NCBI GenBank assembly: GCA_014871385.1
Contig: CM026423.1
Span: 5,432,967 to 5,496,966 of the forward strand
From: Ceratodon purpureus
Taxonomy: Eukaryota > Streptophyta > Bryopsida > Pseudoditrichales > Ditrichaceae
Reading direction: 5' to 3'
DNA length: 64,000 bases
The first letter of the stretch is position 1. Each line of letters opens with the position of its first letter. The translations under genes were made by a program, and so were the position numbers. Positions 30,101 through 40,017 of the stretch are shown here, piece after piece. The notes under the pieces were generated by a model. It had not been told where the DNA came from and did no database searches. It saw only the letters and a program-made list of their open reading frames with translations.

Positions 30101-32176
30101 CCCACACAATTTAGCCAATTCCACTCACCATTTCCCCGAGATATTATTTTTGGTTCCCTAGGAAAAGCATTTGATCACAAATGGAAAGGTATTGGATACG
30201 CCCATCCACATAATGAAACAGACTTACAACAAGCCATCCATTGGGCTCGTCTTGCAGCAAAAAACGATCCAAACACAATGACTATAATCATCTCTCCAGA
30301 CACTAACTGGTACCAAAATTTCAATCCACACATTGGCCCCTTTCCAGATACACACATTATTGCTCACTTCGCTGCAGATACCATCACATATATAGAACCC
30401 ACAATACCCCCCGACATCAACATTGAAAGAAAAGAAGTGTCCACTCTACAAATACTTTGCATTCATCACCAAAACAACAACATCGGTAACCAAGAACAAA
30501 TGAATCAACTCAATCCCATCATAAATAACCTAAAAATCCCACAGATTTACACACAAATTGCCCCTCCTACCCCTTTAAACACCTTGGTCAAACCTAGTAA
30601 GAAATGGTCGAAATTAGACTACCCTAATACACTAACAAATAGCCCCACACATATCCTCCCAATCCCAAACTACCATACAAACCTGCCGCTAAAATTCGAA
30701 GCCCAACTTAGTTATTACACCGATGGCTCCTTCATACCTCCAAAAGAAATTGGCCCCAATAATGAATGGATGAGGGAAAAAGCTGGATATGGTATCTACA
30801 GCCCTAAAGGTATTAATATCCCCAAAAGACTCCATGGACACCAAAACATTCTACGAGCTGAAATGATGGCTATACACGAAACACTAAAAATCATCAACAC
30901 ACAATTCCCTAATGAACCCGCATATATATTTACTGACTGCCTAAACGTACTATATTTACTAAACACGCAAATTAAACACCCCACACTACACAACAGTCAC
31001 CCCGACCAAACCACACTTGCCTCCATGGTTGAACTACTCCAACAAAGAATACAACCCATTTCTCTACACAAAGTCAAAGCACACATCAACATTGATGGTA
31101 ACGAAAAAGCAGATAAACTAGCAAAAATCGGAGTCGATCTAGAATATATAACTGCCGAACACCCATACGAACACGCGCATGCCACCCCATACTACTACCA
31201 AAAAGATGTGTGGCCATCCATGATAGATATGCCAGACAAAGGACCAGTTAGAGACCTAGAAAAACAAATCAAGAAATACGACAGGGAAAAAAACTTAGAA
31301 GTTATGGCCGTACAAACTCCCAATATCTACAAATGGACAGCAAATGAAGATATAGACAATGAACTCTCTAATGAATTCTGGAAAAATCCAATCATTACAG
31401 ACAAACAAAAAACATGCCTTATTAAATTCCGTACTGGAACATACATGGGCCATGCTAGAAAACAAATGTTCTTTGGAAGAGAAAGATTTCCATCCATCAC
31501 ATGTCCCATTTGTAGATCACATGAACCGGACACATGGTTACATGTGTTACTCACATGCCAACAACAACACATACATTCACTCCGCGTCAAAAGACACAAC
31601 AAAGCAGTTTGGGAAATCCGTAAACTACTAATCTCATCAGAAAAATCCCGATGCTTCATTCTCATGAATGCTGGAACCTTCAATGATAAGCCTCCAGAAA
31701 ACACCGTACCAAATTGGCTACTCCCTTGCACATGTGGCACACAAAGATGCCACTGTAACTCGAGATTTAGGCCAGACATCTTATGTGTGAAAGGCCTACC
31801 TTACCAAAGCGAACCCCCTTCCGAAATTAACCCCAACCTTACAATACAATTTATTGAATTTACATATTGCAATGACAGATTCTCCCCAGAAACACTCCAA
31901 GCCAAAACCAACAAATACAATCCACTAATCGCTAATATCACTGCTCTTGGATGGAAAGTTGACCCTCTTATCGTCATTACAGCCGGCGCCAGAGCAACTA
32001 CACACATTCCATCAATGAAATCACTTGAAGAAAAATTCCAAATACCAATGCCCACCATCAAAAACACCTTCAAAAATATAAATACTATCGCCATACAATA
32101 CGCCATGTCCATTCTACTCCACAAAAGAAGAATAGAAAACCACCAACCGATTCCTCAAAATTTAGATCCCCCTTAA
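24140..32176 (+). CDS. LINE ORF2 polyprotein: 2A, APE endonuclease, RT, RNase H, CCHC, RLE-like
   Basis: One frame of 2678 codons ends in TAA TAA. Residues 1-335 are basic and low complexity. Residues 327-336 are CGDIETNPGP, a 2A ribosome-skipping motif, predicting release of a 335-residue leader. APE domain about 553-802: W557/N558, E587 (IQETKL), D714/N716 (CGDFN), D773 (LIDGF), D798/H799 (SDHYPI). RT about 1115-1400: NNKAPGPDKIP, D1252 (DFKNAF), QGDTLSPYLF, YADD with D1355/D1356. A Cys/His-rich cluster follows near 1695. RNase H about 2190-2330: D2195 (YTDGS), E2241, D2266, H2315 (KAH), D2325. C-terminus: CCHC finger C2455-C2458-H2468-C2473 (CPIC...H...C), then RPD with D2546, E2573 (IEFTY) and K2589/K2592-Y2593 (AKTNKY), matching the restriction-like endonuclease of R2-type elements. 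It would nick target DNA and reverse transcribe element RNA in the nucleus. All key residues are present. Confidence 0.9.
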   Translation: MVSKNTTNNNKLFIISTKYKLLFIVSRISKNTSTKILTINKHPKISSTDSKNRSLSAALIRTINKKLYLVIIDTKVKNQNSQHTYTILIKDIINMSQKNSNNHIKHFRAILVKKKKSTLIFQTYHLTKQTTKTNKMASAYRPRHKLKQNKNQNRHNTLLLIKNIKLKNQKTSKNILNLHITLTNIKNKHLYTTLTNPKNTKKSPLTHFQHLQHTVNKIKNQINKLIKQTIETNKPASAYRPRHKTKNNKNQHIYNWYASTTTSHTSKHTESSHYLPEQTVKTIPALPNLFTTIKFTTIKYYKTNKKKPKLLYYSGYYFINKLALLQCGDIETNPGPMPNILRTHPTDHKKRARKYFISSTIKLQPDYQHIAINFAPILHTDHPLHHQTTISFPSLHQYIQKQNHSPPSHILYALIVTINPSIDKCNTILSNPRVYHFNDIWTNTVLIRLANLNNPPERHISTDHPYTKLIKSIQELILPKKSIHKELYEFIHSQETPPTHDILQRKFPFLPNKLITESLRCLENIHEYSHPPPLPNTPTPVPRIIPTTNLDTNIITWNASSLNTALPNLQSLINNSIENTAIINIQETKLTATKSTKYIQNLFPEYKLIFNNTHALTRCIQQRMPYKPGRGGLLTLIHNKYAFPGNITKVPTPANISPYLQTIKINNHPLIPWLIIHMYMPTHLEDIRLIPHLKTTITNQISAHPNHTYILCGDFNRDIALIGRQNHNNNTPPQDEDIQWKNFTTSLNFEYIPTNTNFSRQGGYNYTSTSLIDGFYINSANNNRFTSTTNINMNLNSDHYPITLHIPQNTLLARPPPPVTTTEIRILNPIPEENLEKFNIEFFEKNSIKINELTLLLENQDHLTQDQWQTACTSLDEIINKISETIENTCKAPPLPNLTNRTAQQGGFLPRKLAKEWKKHLATYHLIRKTIYIAKHNPQWQTHPIMNEIRNHQNVQIPHPPIIDTIPNEWIDVIAAIAKTANKEARKITTKYTKDCIHKAVSKYRQMYEKSPKKINRKVFKNSETSPLDSIIDRQNNILTSPEDIAQEIHIQQSISNRPTVPTCHYQNIHQPHCTCSVRQYPWHDLEGFTIDQRGEPEIPLQTYFDQETYDFCLKNLGNNKAPGPDKIPNSILKNMPPRFHKLLFLFFKHCYKQKQIPASWKTSLTVLLYKKGDPFQLTNHRPIALANTIYKLFTSTLTSILSAYGEKHQILHDSQEGFRAERGTSRQLQILIAALEDARFTNQDIYILYIDFKNAFGSIDHARLLAIMKDLGYPSDAINLVGNIYSQSSTIYSGEHFGKTLPIPIQRGTIQGDTLSPYLFIIFLEPLLRWLQQGDNGYTFGTSKVTISSAAYADDLAAIANKLKSLQTQLNKLDKFCEWAGMDLGISKCAVTGCPNKSKMNPIAFKAQIQATNINFRNQPLPVLDQHEPYTYLGINLAPSLKWGTQINTTTAKVVKQCQALVSCPATMKQKISMADTVIRAGIAYSFYAVPYSIPAIKKLDKKIIALHKTICGLPKCTSNVATQLPHNLFGIEAFSLKNAYLRCIGEQLQNALNDKGRLGKIYYGLIQFILARFGGSEEIDRIKYQHCVRSPITRTLFLLKHEAGVHLKSTINCFLLKPSQLETAWMREAQNLHGLNPSTSFKLLQKLLSHNIIKLEQITMPNGTTLMNSDDFKIYHCNPTKLIKSTLNLANQLFCYPSCHHGCHPPCRFHHPPRTLKNDYIILNHNILPLQPTPPINPPNPHIPELPLPPKNILKNPRQFPIHEILNHEHRKIKDKYQIIKKDTIYLCQWNTPNNNSYHKWRTQRELFPWNDPHTCQHNTEILIQYYTKQQHKHCSDTIKKYFSITQAKDTRYVIPATTIPLVHISINECNPESDIQTNTNTIQINLNVAHIYEENGRHLITIPKTRLIWLWKQYQNARNTPHDLEPPTQSFETEIAWLYQRYKYRIPKNDPLKCAQYTIPTQILDFLIDTFKIQTSYFSSPVTCPTQFSQFHSPFPRDIIFGSLGKAFDHKWKGIGYAHPHNETDLQQAIHWARLAAKNDPNTMTIIISPDTNWYQNFNPHIGPFPDTHIIAHFAADTITYIEPTIPPDINIERKEVSTLQILCIHHQNNNIGNQEQMNQLNPIINNLKIPQIYTQIAPPTPLNTLVKPSKKWSKLDYPNTLTNSPTHILPIPNYHTNLPLKFEAQLSYYTDGSFIPPKEIGPNNEWMREKAGYGIYSPKGINIPKRLHGHQNILRAEMMAIHETLKIINTQFPNEPAYIFTDCLNVLYLLNTQIKHPTLHNSHPDQTTLASMVELLQQRIQPISLHKVKAHINIDGNEKADKLAKIGVDLEYITAEHPYEHAHATPYYYQKDVWPSMIDMPDKGPVRDLEKQIKKYDREKNLEVMAVQTPNIYKWTANEDIDNELSNEFWKNPIITDKQKTCLIKFRTGTYMGHARKQMFFGRERFPSITCPICRSHEPDTWLHVLLTCQQQHIHSLRVKRHNKAVWEIRKLLISSEKSRCFILMNAGTFNDKPPENTVPNWLLPCTCGTQRCHCNSRFRPDILCVKGLPYQSEPPSEINPNLTIQFIEFTYCNDRFSPETLQAKTNKYNPLIANITALGWKVDPLIVITAGARATTHIPSMKSLEEKFQIPMPTIKNTFKNINTIAIQYAMSILLHKRRIENHQPIPQNLDPP
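24545..24870 (+). repeat. Duplicated GC-rich motif encoding ASAYRPRHK in the ORF2 leader
   Basis: The nucleotide motif GGCCTCGGCCTACCGGCCTC occurs at about 24549 and 24845 in the same frame and encodes ASAYRPRHK (residues 137-145 and 236-244). Both copies are followed by similar A-rich DNA, so they derive from an internal duplication of about 297 bp. In a leader that is otherwise almost free of G, conservation of these GC blocks at the base level is striking. Confidence 0.8.
25118..25147 (+). other. 2A-like ribosome-skipping site within ORF2
   Basis: The codons for CGDIETNPGP (residues 327-336) match the D(V/I)ExNPGP consensus with the leucine-rich lead-in LALLQ. Skipping occurs between the final Gly (335) and Pro (336). 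Here the proline codon (25145-25147) is immediately followed by ATG. Known examples outside viruses occur in non-LTR retrotransposons of trypanosomes and sea urchins. The site would separate the basic leader from the enzymatic protein. Confidence 0.88.
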
Positions 32177-32341
32177 TAAAAACTCTGAAACAAAAATAAA
32201 AATAAATTTTTTGATAGTAGCCAGAGCTACTTTATTTAATTGTTAGCATACAGGTGTCAAGTCTCTTCTTGTCACTTCTCGCAAAGGGGGGCTGTTGGCT
32301 GGCACAACTTATTTCCTGCTCGTGATCACTCACTTAGCAGT

Positions 32342-32456
32342 ATCAAGCCACTCCATCCCCCACATCCACTCAAACGAGTCCATCAGGGTTCGAACCCGGA
32401 CCAGATTAATGAGACAAACGCTCACATCCAACCAACAAATGAGCTCGTGGCTTGAT
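32342..32456 (-). ncRNA. tRNA-like (SINE-type) sequence near the retroelement 3' end
   Basis: Read on the minus strand, ATCAAGCCAC and GTGGCTTGAT (32447-32456 and 32342-32351) form a perfect 10-bp closing stem. Inside are a tRNA D-arm-like A box (GAGCTCATTTGTTGGTTGG, about 32428-32446) and a perfect B box, GGGTTCGAACCC (32386-32397), about 40 bp apart. This fits the tRNA-derived head of a plant SINE rather than a functional tRNA, because the cloverleaf is not canonical. It lies about 170 bp after ORF2 in opposite orientation. Confidence 0.5.
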
Positions 32457-32569
32457 GTCCGTAACATCACCACAAACTTCTCTATACACCTATTTTCACT
32501 AGTTTCTTGTTTCTGGTTACTTGTGACTAAAGTGTCTACTCTCGAAAGGGGGGAGTAGATCTTTACTTC

Positions 32570-33880
32570 CATACCTTTGTCCTGTGGGCTTTGGATTGGG
32601 GGTAGGTCGAACAGACACTTAATTCACGTCGGTCTCCTCCGGAGACCGAAGTTTCTCTCTCTCTCTACTAAATACTATGAAAATAAGGAGATTTGGATAT
32701 TAAAGATAAAATTTTATCTTGGAACTCAATTTTTCTATATAGAAGAAAAGAAATCTTAAAGAGGCAAAGTCAATTCATTTTTTTATCCCATTTAGATACT
32801 TATCTATAATATTTTTAAGTAAAAAGTATTTCAAACCCCCTCGTGGTTACATAGGCTCATTCTAAATCAATACTAGGAATAATCCAATCCACCATCCTAC
32901 CAAAAATAAAGAGTATACAAGAAGCCAATCGATCAACATTTTTCTCCTAAAGAACAGATTCTAGTGACAATCTTAACTATTTCAATGTCAATCTCTTGCT
33001 CAACTTTTGAACCTTTACAATTTATGGTATTTCTATACTCCAACATGGAATAATTCCACCTCCCCACACCCCCACGAGCCCATATTTGGTTTTAGAGATA
33101 TATACACATCTATAATAGTTTTGAACCCCCAACACTCACGTACCTAGAACACATGATGATTTCACTACCACATTTAGGGTCAATTACAATATAAGGTTTC
33201 TATGACACCCAAGTCACCTTGCATTGTTATGCACTGCACACAAAGACCAAGGCACTTGTGGTACCAAAGGTGTAGCTCCAAAATAAGTGCATTGAAGATA
33301 AGGTAGGCCCATTCAAACAACAATTGATAAATTCGAATCTTCAAACAGGACCTGGACACAGCAGCGTTCTAAAACATTGTACAAGTATATTGTAATATGC
33401 AAAAAAGAAATAGGTCCACACAGAAGATTCCGTTATCTCATGATCAGGAATCACGACAGAGGACCTACCATGCTCAATGGATAAAATCCAATTACAGTCT
33501 GAAAATAATATGTATTCGTTGCTGAACGTCCAGTAACTGGTTCACTTCGTAACAGGGCTAGTGTTTAAAAAGATTTAAAGCCCAATTTGCCACATAAAGT
33601 AGTACTAAAAAATATTCTGCAAAATTTGTACCTTATTACCGTAATTTATTACAAAGTGTTTTGATCTAATTCATGCCTACATATAGAAGTTAGCTAACAA
33701 CTCTCAAGATAAACCCTTCAATTTGAAGCTTTGAGATTTTATCAACAGCTACATATCACTATTTTGTGGTGCCTCGAGTCGTGCACACCTCCAAAGCATC
33801 ATACAATACCCACAATATTATCAGTGCTCATGAACGAGCCGAGGTGTGAATGCAAGTAACGAGATTGATTACAAGTATGG
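32570..33880. other. Spacer between retroelement and SIN3-like gene
   Basis: AT-rich sequence with a CT microsatellite at about 32652-32666. No gene, RNA or clear repeat is supported. Confidence 0.4.
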
Positions 33881-34034
33881 AGTTCAGTCTTGATTACAAT
33901 GAAAGGGGCAGTCACCAGAAGCTGTTCCCCAAAAAATCACCAAAAAAATTATATACACCTCAATCAGCTCCCAATCCTTCACGTCCACGGACATCTGCTC
34001 AGTGCTCAACCTACATATCAGATTAAACAGACGG

Positions 34035-34252
34035 TCAGCATCGGACATAAGTTCGCCCGTAAGTTACAGTAACATCGCGGCCTTCATTCTGACCAATGTA
34101 GCGATGACACAACAAGGAATCACAAGACCAAACAAAACCCTCTTTCATCCAGTCTGATGAAGCTGTAATGATCTGCTCAAGACTCACGAAAACCCATTTG
34201 TTCCTGTGACCTATATACATCGTTCACAAGAGCGGCACTAAGAGTGGCACTA
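34035..34252 (-). other. Possible additional exon downstream of the SIN3-like gene
   Basis: After an acceptor-like TATAGGTCACAG the reverse strand encodes KWVFVSLEQIITASSDWMKE, then GFVWSCDSLLCHRYIGQNEG, closed by a stop near 34040. It looks protein-like and could join a donor (GATAG|GTTGGT) near the end of the preceding SIN3 exon, giving an alternative C-terminus, or belong to an unrelated gene. I do not recognise it. The rest of 33890-34960 shows no supported gene and may be 3' UTR or intron. Confidence 0.25.
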
Positions 34253-34968
34253 AGAGTTCGTTTCTGAAACAAAGAAAAAAGCACCAAAAATTGTTGAAAT
34301 AAGTACCTGGCAATACTGAGAGCAAACAATTGAGTCGAACGTTCAATTACATAAACAGAGAGCGCTCAAATTCTTCCTAGAAGCTCCTATCCTGATCGAT
34401 AACCCTTCAGAAACAGATACAAAAATAAAGGTCCACGGCCCAGCCACACAACCTGCCAATCCATACAATGATCAGACACAACACGCGGCTTCACAAGTGT
34501 TCGTCCACCAAAGACTGTCTAAGAATCCATCACCACAAGGATTTCAAGCACAACAGCTTCAAAGAAACGACATCACCGTGAGTTTCATCAATACCTCTGC
34601 TCAGAAATCACGCCAGGGAATTATTCCATCCGAGAAAATGATGACTCAGATGCACTGCAAGCACAAAAACAGATACGCCGATAGAATCAGAATACATTGC
34701 AGATAAGCACACTACACGAAATTGAAAAGCACACCTCGCAGATTTCTGCGCAATCTGCTATAAATAGATGATCGAAGACTAGAATCGATCTTCAGTATGC
34801 CACAAACCTCTGACAAGATGACTGCCTTAACATGCGAATTGTGAAACCCGTTATGCAGCGAATTATGAACCCCAAAAGCTATCACTGAACATTGCACATC
34901 TGACTGCCAGACGGGTCTCTCAACAAAAGTAAAATGTACTCAATTGCCGCTAATCCCCCACAAACTCC

Positions 34969-37900
34969 TCACTTTCCCAGATGTACCAACCTATCGTTGG
35001 AGATTCCCGCTTGCCGGTTCACCCATTCACCAAATAAGCAATGCTTTAACTCCCGCTGTTCATGGACAGGTCGTCTGTTACGTCTGTTACGTCTGTAAAA
35101 CAGGTCCTCAGTGTCCAAAACATACGATACTTTGGAAGTATGACAGGAAAATTTGTTCTCAAGCCCGTTTTCAACAATCGCATCCCGCATAGCATTTTGA
35201 AGTGCCTCATCCTCATCTTCCCCACCGTACTTCCGGTTTTTGTTCCTCATTAAGAAGACTCGATTATTCTTCATTGTCGGCACTGACTTTGTAAAGTCAT
35301 CCAAATACTTCTGAAATGGGCTTCCTGAAGCATGACTTGAAACGTCCTGTTTTTCAGAATTCTCCATCAGTTGTATCAGCAACTCGCCAGTACTTGACCT
35401 TTGCTCGAATCGATACATGCTCTCATCATGCAATAACACACAAGTGTTCACATAGTAAACCGGATCAACAGCTTCACGCCCGTATTCATATGAATTCAGA
35501 TGTAGTAGCTTCTGAACCCCATCATCAGTAGCTGCCGCTTGTAGTTGCTTCACCAGTTTAAAGATAAGCTTGTCCAAGGTGAACAGAACATATGATTGAG
35601 TACCTATGATGGCCCTGCACTCGTCCTCAAACTTCGAGTTGTCCAGAGAACCGTCCAGTAATCCGTATAGCACCTGCACGAACCTTGAATACAGGTTGGG
35701 AGCAGCCCCGCCATCACTGCTCTTCTTTTTAGATGCCTGCTCTGCGTGTACCTTTGCAGATAGAATGCGCTCATAGAGTATTTGGTAGAGCCTGTAAAGA
35801 CATGGAAATTGTATTAGACTCCAAAGAAACAGACTGAATGAACTTAACAAGAAATCTGCAGGAAGACGATCAGCCAGTTCCAAGAGCCCTTACTTGGCCA
35901 GCATAAACAATAAAAGAGAAGATAGAATAAGCTCACAATAGAAAAGAAAACATGTCAAAGAATCTAACTATGATTCGTAATACTCGCAAGGCAATATTAA
36001 CTGAGCAATTAGGATACAGAGGAGCATAAATTGAACCTGAAGAGGATATATAACATGTCATTCCCATAAAATATTCTTCCTGCCTCCCCCAAAGTTCCGT
36101 CAGATATAGGATACACTGCAAGTGGCTTGCAATGGGCGTACGAAGATTCTGGGTTTGTCAATGAGGAGTTGCCATCCTCATCCCCCTCATCAGCATCCGC
36201 CATACCCTCCGCTTCCCCTTCGCTTTCTAACTTCTCTTCCTGCTCGTCTTCTTCTTCGTCATGCTCTGACTGCTCATCACTAGACTGCTCACTCGCGGAA
36301 GATTCATCAGCAACTTCGGAGGGATTGTCACTATCCTCGCTTGACTTCTGAGCACTCACTTCCCCTTTGTCATTCGCATCTGCATCATAAAAAAATGGAC
36401 TTAAGAACAAGAATGAAACAGTTGTAAAACTGAAATATTAGCTTTTACTTGATTAAAATATTTCGGAAAAGGCAATGTCTAAATTGATGAGTAAACTATA
36501 CTATGACCAAAAGATGTTTTCGTTTTTAGTAGATAAACAGAATTTCATTAAACTTTATGAAAAAAAAGGAAACCTGATTTATAAACTACTGGATAAAATT
36601 GAAATATATTTCAAGATTCTGGATGAAGTTTTCAATCCAAAATAGTGAACACAGGACCCGTAAAAGGCTAGACCACTGCTAAACTTCAACGTGATCTAAA
36701 TAACGCATCTTCTGAAGCAAACAATGCTTTCTTTGCTCAATAAAGTTGCATTGTGGGCCTTCGCCAAACAATCAACTGATATGGTATTCAGCAAATGTTC
36801 ACTCAGTTATTCATTCAACAATATATAAAATTATAGGTCAACTCATGAAAGACCATCATACCTTGATCGTGATCCATTTCGACAGCACCTACACCTTCAG
36901 CATCTTCCTCTCCCTGAACCAACAACTCAGCCGCGCAATTTTCTTCTACTTCCCCAACTGAATTATATTCAACCTTCTTTCGATCCTCCGGTTCAGAAGT
37001 GGGCGACAGCTCTCCTTCCTCTCGCTCTGCTGTTCCAAGACCCCCACTTCCATCTCCATCCATAACTACACCAGCACTCGACCTAACTTCCGTCTCGGCT
37101 CTTTCACCAGCCACGCTACTCTGCTTCGCACCATTGTTCTCGTCATGAAACCACCCAGACCCTTCCGTTCGTGCAGCAGTCCCATCTGCAGCTTCCGATC
37201 CCAAACCCCTCACGGACACTTCATTGGTACCATCACTACCCTGCTCACAAACAGCAGGGCCTGCGTTTTCAGCACTTGAAGTATCCCTTACATTTTCCTC
37301 ATCGTCACGCACCCTTACCTGAGCATCTCCGGCTCCACCCCTCGTCTCACCCCTGGTCTCACCCCCGTCTAAAACCACGCCCTCAACGGCCCTAACCACA
37401 GCAACCTCTCCCTCGCTGCCCAACACACCACCCTCGGGACTGCTCATCTCATCCCCTTCACTACCACCACCACTTTCCCCAACGATCCCATCTGTGCCTT
37501 TACCCTCTAATGCCTCCAACTTCACGGCCTCCTCCGAATCCACTGCACCATGTAGACATGGAGATATTCCCAGAATAAACTCCTGAAAATTTTTCAACGA
37601 CCGCATGATTTTCTCCGTGTGGTCCGGCGAGCTGCTAATCTCCTCCGACGAGTACTTGATGATCTCGTAGATGTCGTCGTGGATCGATGCATCTCCGAAC
37701 TTGTACCGCAAGTCCGGCATCAGAGGCCTCCGATTGCCAGCTGCGATCGCCAGCATTGTGTCATCCTCCCTCCTCCTCGTATCATTCAACTCTTTGATCT
37801 CTGACAGCAACCACTTCGTACTCAGAGTTTTCTTGTCCTGCTGTCTGAAGTAGAAACTCCGGTGATCCAGGGCCTTGTACACATTCTTCGTGTAAACCTC

Positions 37901-40017
37901 CGACCACACCTTGTTCATTTCCTCCCGACATTTTGTCCACTCTTCCTCCTTTTGAACCAGCCGAGAGTGTATCACCGGCATCGCTCGAGACGTATTCTTT
38001 CTCAACACCTCCAAAATGTCCAGCCCATGGTCCCCGTATATCCTCTCTATGCATCTCAGGTTTATCGGCGACAGAAACTCCTCCGGCAGCGGCAGCGGTC
38101 CTCCTTTCCCGCTGTCGTCGTCTTGCTTCTGCATGTACTCGCCCACTATCTTCGCGGTCACTGACGTCGACTCCAGCAGCATGTCCAATTCGTACCGATC
38201 GTCCTCGCACTTGTTCAAGCTCTCGTCGTATTGATTCTTCCGCATGTGCTTGAATCCGTAATCCTCGCTCCCCGAGGTCACCGACACCCAGCTATCGTTC
38301 AGCACCGAATTACCCAGCACCGTCCGATGGCTCGATACGGGCCGAGGATATTGCTTCGGCAGCAGCCGATAACTCGGGGTGCACCGCTCGCAGTTCGATA
38401 GGTCCAGCTCCGAAACCGGCTTGTTAAGGAACTTATCCTTGTTAGATGCCACTTTGGTGGCCCCTTCCTTAGGATGGACTGGCTTCACGTCTCGCTCTCT
38501 ATCTTTCAGTTCCCGTTCTCTTTCCTTCTCCCTCTCCTTCTCCCTTTCCCTTTCCCTCTTCCTATCCCTCTCCTTCTTCCTGTCCCTCTCCTTATCCCTC
38601 TCCAGGTGGTCCTTCTCCTTCTCCCTGTTACTGTCACGCTCGCCGTCCCTCTCCATCTTCACGGCCTTCAGCGGTGCTACTTCTGCAAAATCTCCCAGCT
38701 TGCGTCCATTGAACACCCCTGCCAGATATCCCTCTACATTCTCGCAGTGCATCAGGAACTCGTTGAACCCTTCCAGCAGGTCCGGATGCTTCCCCAGAAT
38801 GTCACCAACGAGACTCTGCAACTCTCCGTGGCTAATGATCTCCTGGCTGAAGATATTCAGGCACTTCAGAAACTCCTGGTAAGTATCTCGATTGCGGAGC
38901 CGGGCTTTTACCTTGTCGAAAATTGGGTACTGCACAGCAGCACCCTTCACCGCTCTCTTGTCGTCGGTTGATACTTGAGGTGCAGGCCCAGAAGATGCTT
39001 CGCCACCTTCGCCGGCATGGGCCTGCCTCCTGATGGCATCGCTTGCATTGCGAGCGGACGCCCTCTTAGGCTTCTGTTCGGCGAAATCCTTCCCTCTGTC
39101 CCGACTTCCTTCCTCCTTATCAGTCCTATCCTTTCTGTCCCTGTCCTCACAAGAAAGCAACCATGATCAGTACTTTTCAAAACAATGAACGACAATCTCA
39201 TTACACACTACCAAGCAAAATCGTACAGTTACGTGCTTGTCGCGAAAATTGAAAACTGTAAAAAATGTGATAAGGCGACTCACCCTATGTCCTTCTTCTC
39301 CCCTTTCTCTCCAACCTTGCGAACCTTCTCCGCACGACGGTCAGGTTCACGGTCTCGATTCCGCTCGCTCGGTAAACCCGCAGCCTTTTCCTTCTTCACA
39401 ATTGTGTTCACCGGCTTCCCGGCGACTCCAAACCCTTTCTCATCCCGCTGCCGCGGAGGCTGCTGCAGGGGTCTCGCAATGGGATGCGCGGCCGCACTGT
39501 TCGTCCCAGGCAGGAAGTACGTAAACTCCTGCAGCAGATCGCTATGCTCCCGGAACAAGTGCGCCACCTCCTGATACACTTCGGTAATATTCTTGCTCCC
39601 TTTCCGGTACATGTTGAGAATCTCCAAGAACGACTTGTACACATGCTCATCCGTCTGAAACCGCGCCTTGATCTTGTTCACATAATTTATCGCCTGATCA
39701 AACTCCACCGCAGGCTGCTTCTTCTCCTCCACCTCCGGCGGCAGCGTGATCTCATACCCTCGCGGCAAAAATGTATTAAACCCGAGAATCAGATTCCTAT
39801 GCCCATGGAACAACTCCTTCACTCGCGCGATCACCCCCGCCGTGTCCACCCTCTGCGCCTTGAAGTCCTTCATCACCTCCAAAAACTCGTTGTACTTCTC
39901 CTTGTCATCCTTAAATTTCTCCTTCACGTCTTTCAAATACGTCAGCGCATCGTCCGTCGTCAGCCGCTGCCCGCTCCCCACCGCACTCCCCCCCCACCCC
40001 CACCCCCACCCCTCCAT
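34969..40017 (-). CDS. SNL: SIN3-like transcriptional co-repressor
   Basis: Four exons splice in phase on the minus strand: 40017-39284, 39140-36862, 36379-36037 and 35791-34969 (stop TGA), giving 1392 residues, the usual length for plant SIN3-like proteins. PAH1 spans about 19-88 ([17 protein letters not shown] to [10 protein letters not shown]), PAH2 103-172 and PAH3 316-380. A very charged RE/KE-repeat follows at about 415-465, then the histone-deacetylase interaction region from about 490 ([18 protein letters not shown]). The C-terminal Sin3a region includes [20 protein letters not shown] and [10 protein letters not shown]. The protein is a nuclear scaffold that docks transcription factors through its PAH domains and recruits histone deacetylases. 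Plant homologues usually have many introns, whereas here one exon of 2.28 kb carries half the protein. The start is uncertain: the 40017 ATG gives a Gly/Trp N-terminus, while a frame beginning upstream ([20 protein letters not shown]) resembles known N-termini but is out of phase across a G-rich run. Confidence 0.93.

Larger units (their letters stand above)
20656..32230 (+). mobile_element. Non-LTR retrotransposon with APE and RLE-like endonucleases (Dualen/RandI-like)
   Basis: The element comprises an ORF1-like gene, a hairpin-repeat spacer and a 2678-codon ORF2 that is open throughout, so it is young or under constraint. Both ends are uncertain: the left is set at the ORF1 frame, and the right lies shortly after ORF2 near a GTAGC-caga-GCTAC hairpin at about 32218-32231. 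No poly(A) tail or target duplication could be identified. The presence of both an N-terminal APE and a C-terminal CCHC plus PD...E...K-KY module is the domain plan described for Dualen (RandI) elements of green algae. The AT-rich, strongly G-poor sense strand of ORF2 is unlike its neighbours. Confidence 0.75.

Noticed and set aside
32386..32397. Functional tRNA gene
   Set aside because: Only the B box and an A-box-like segment are convincing; D, anticodon and T stems do not form a canonical cloverleaf.
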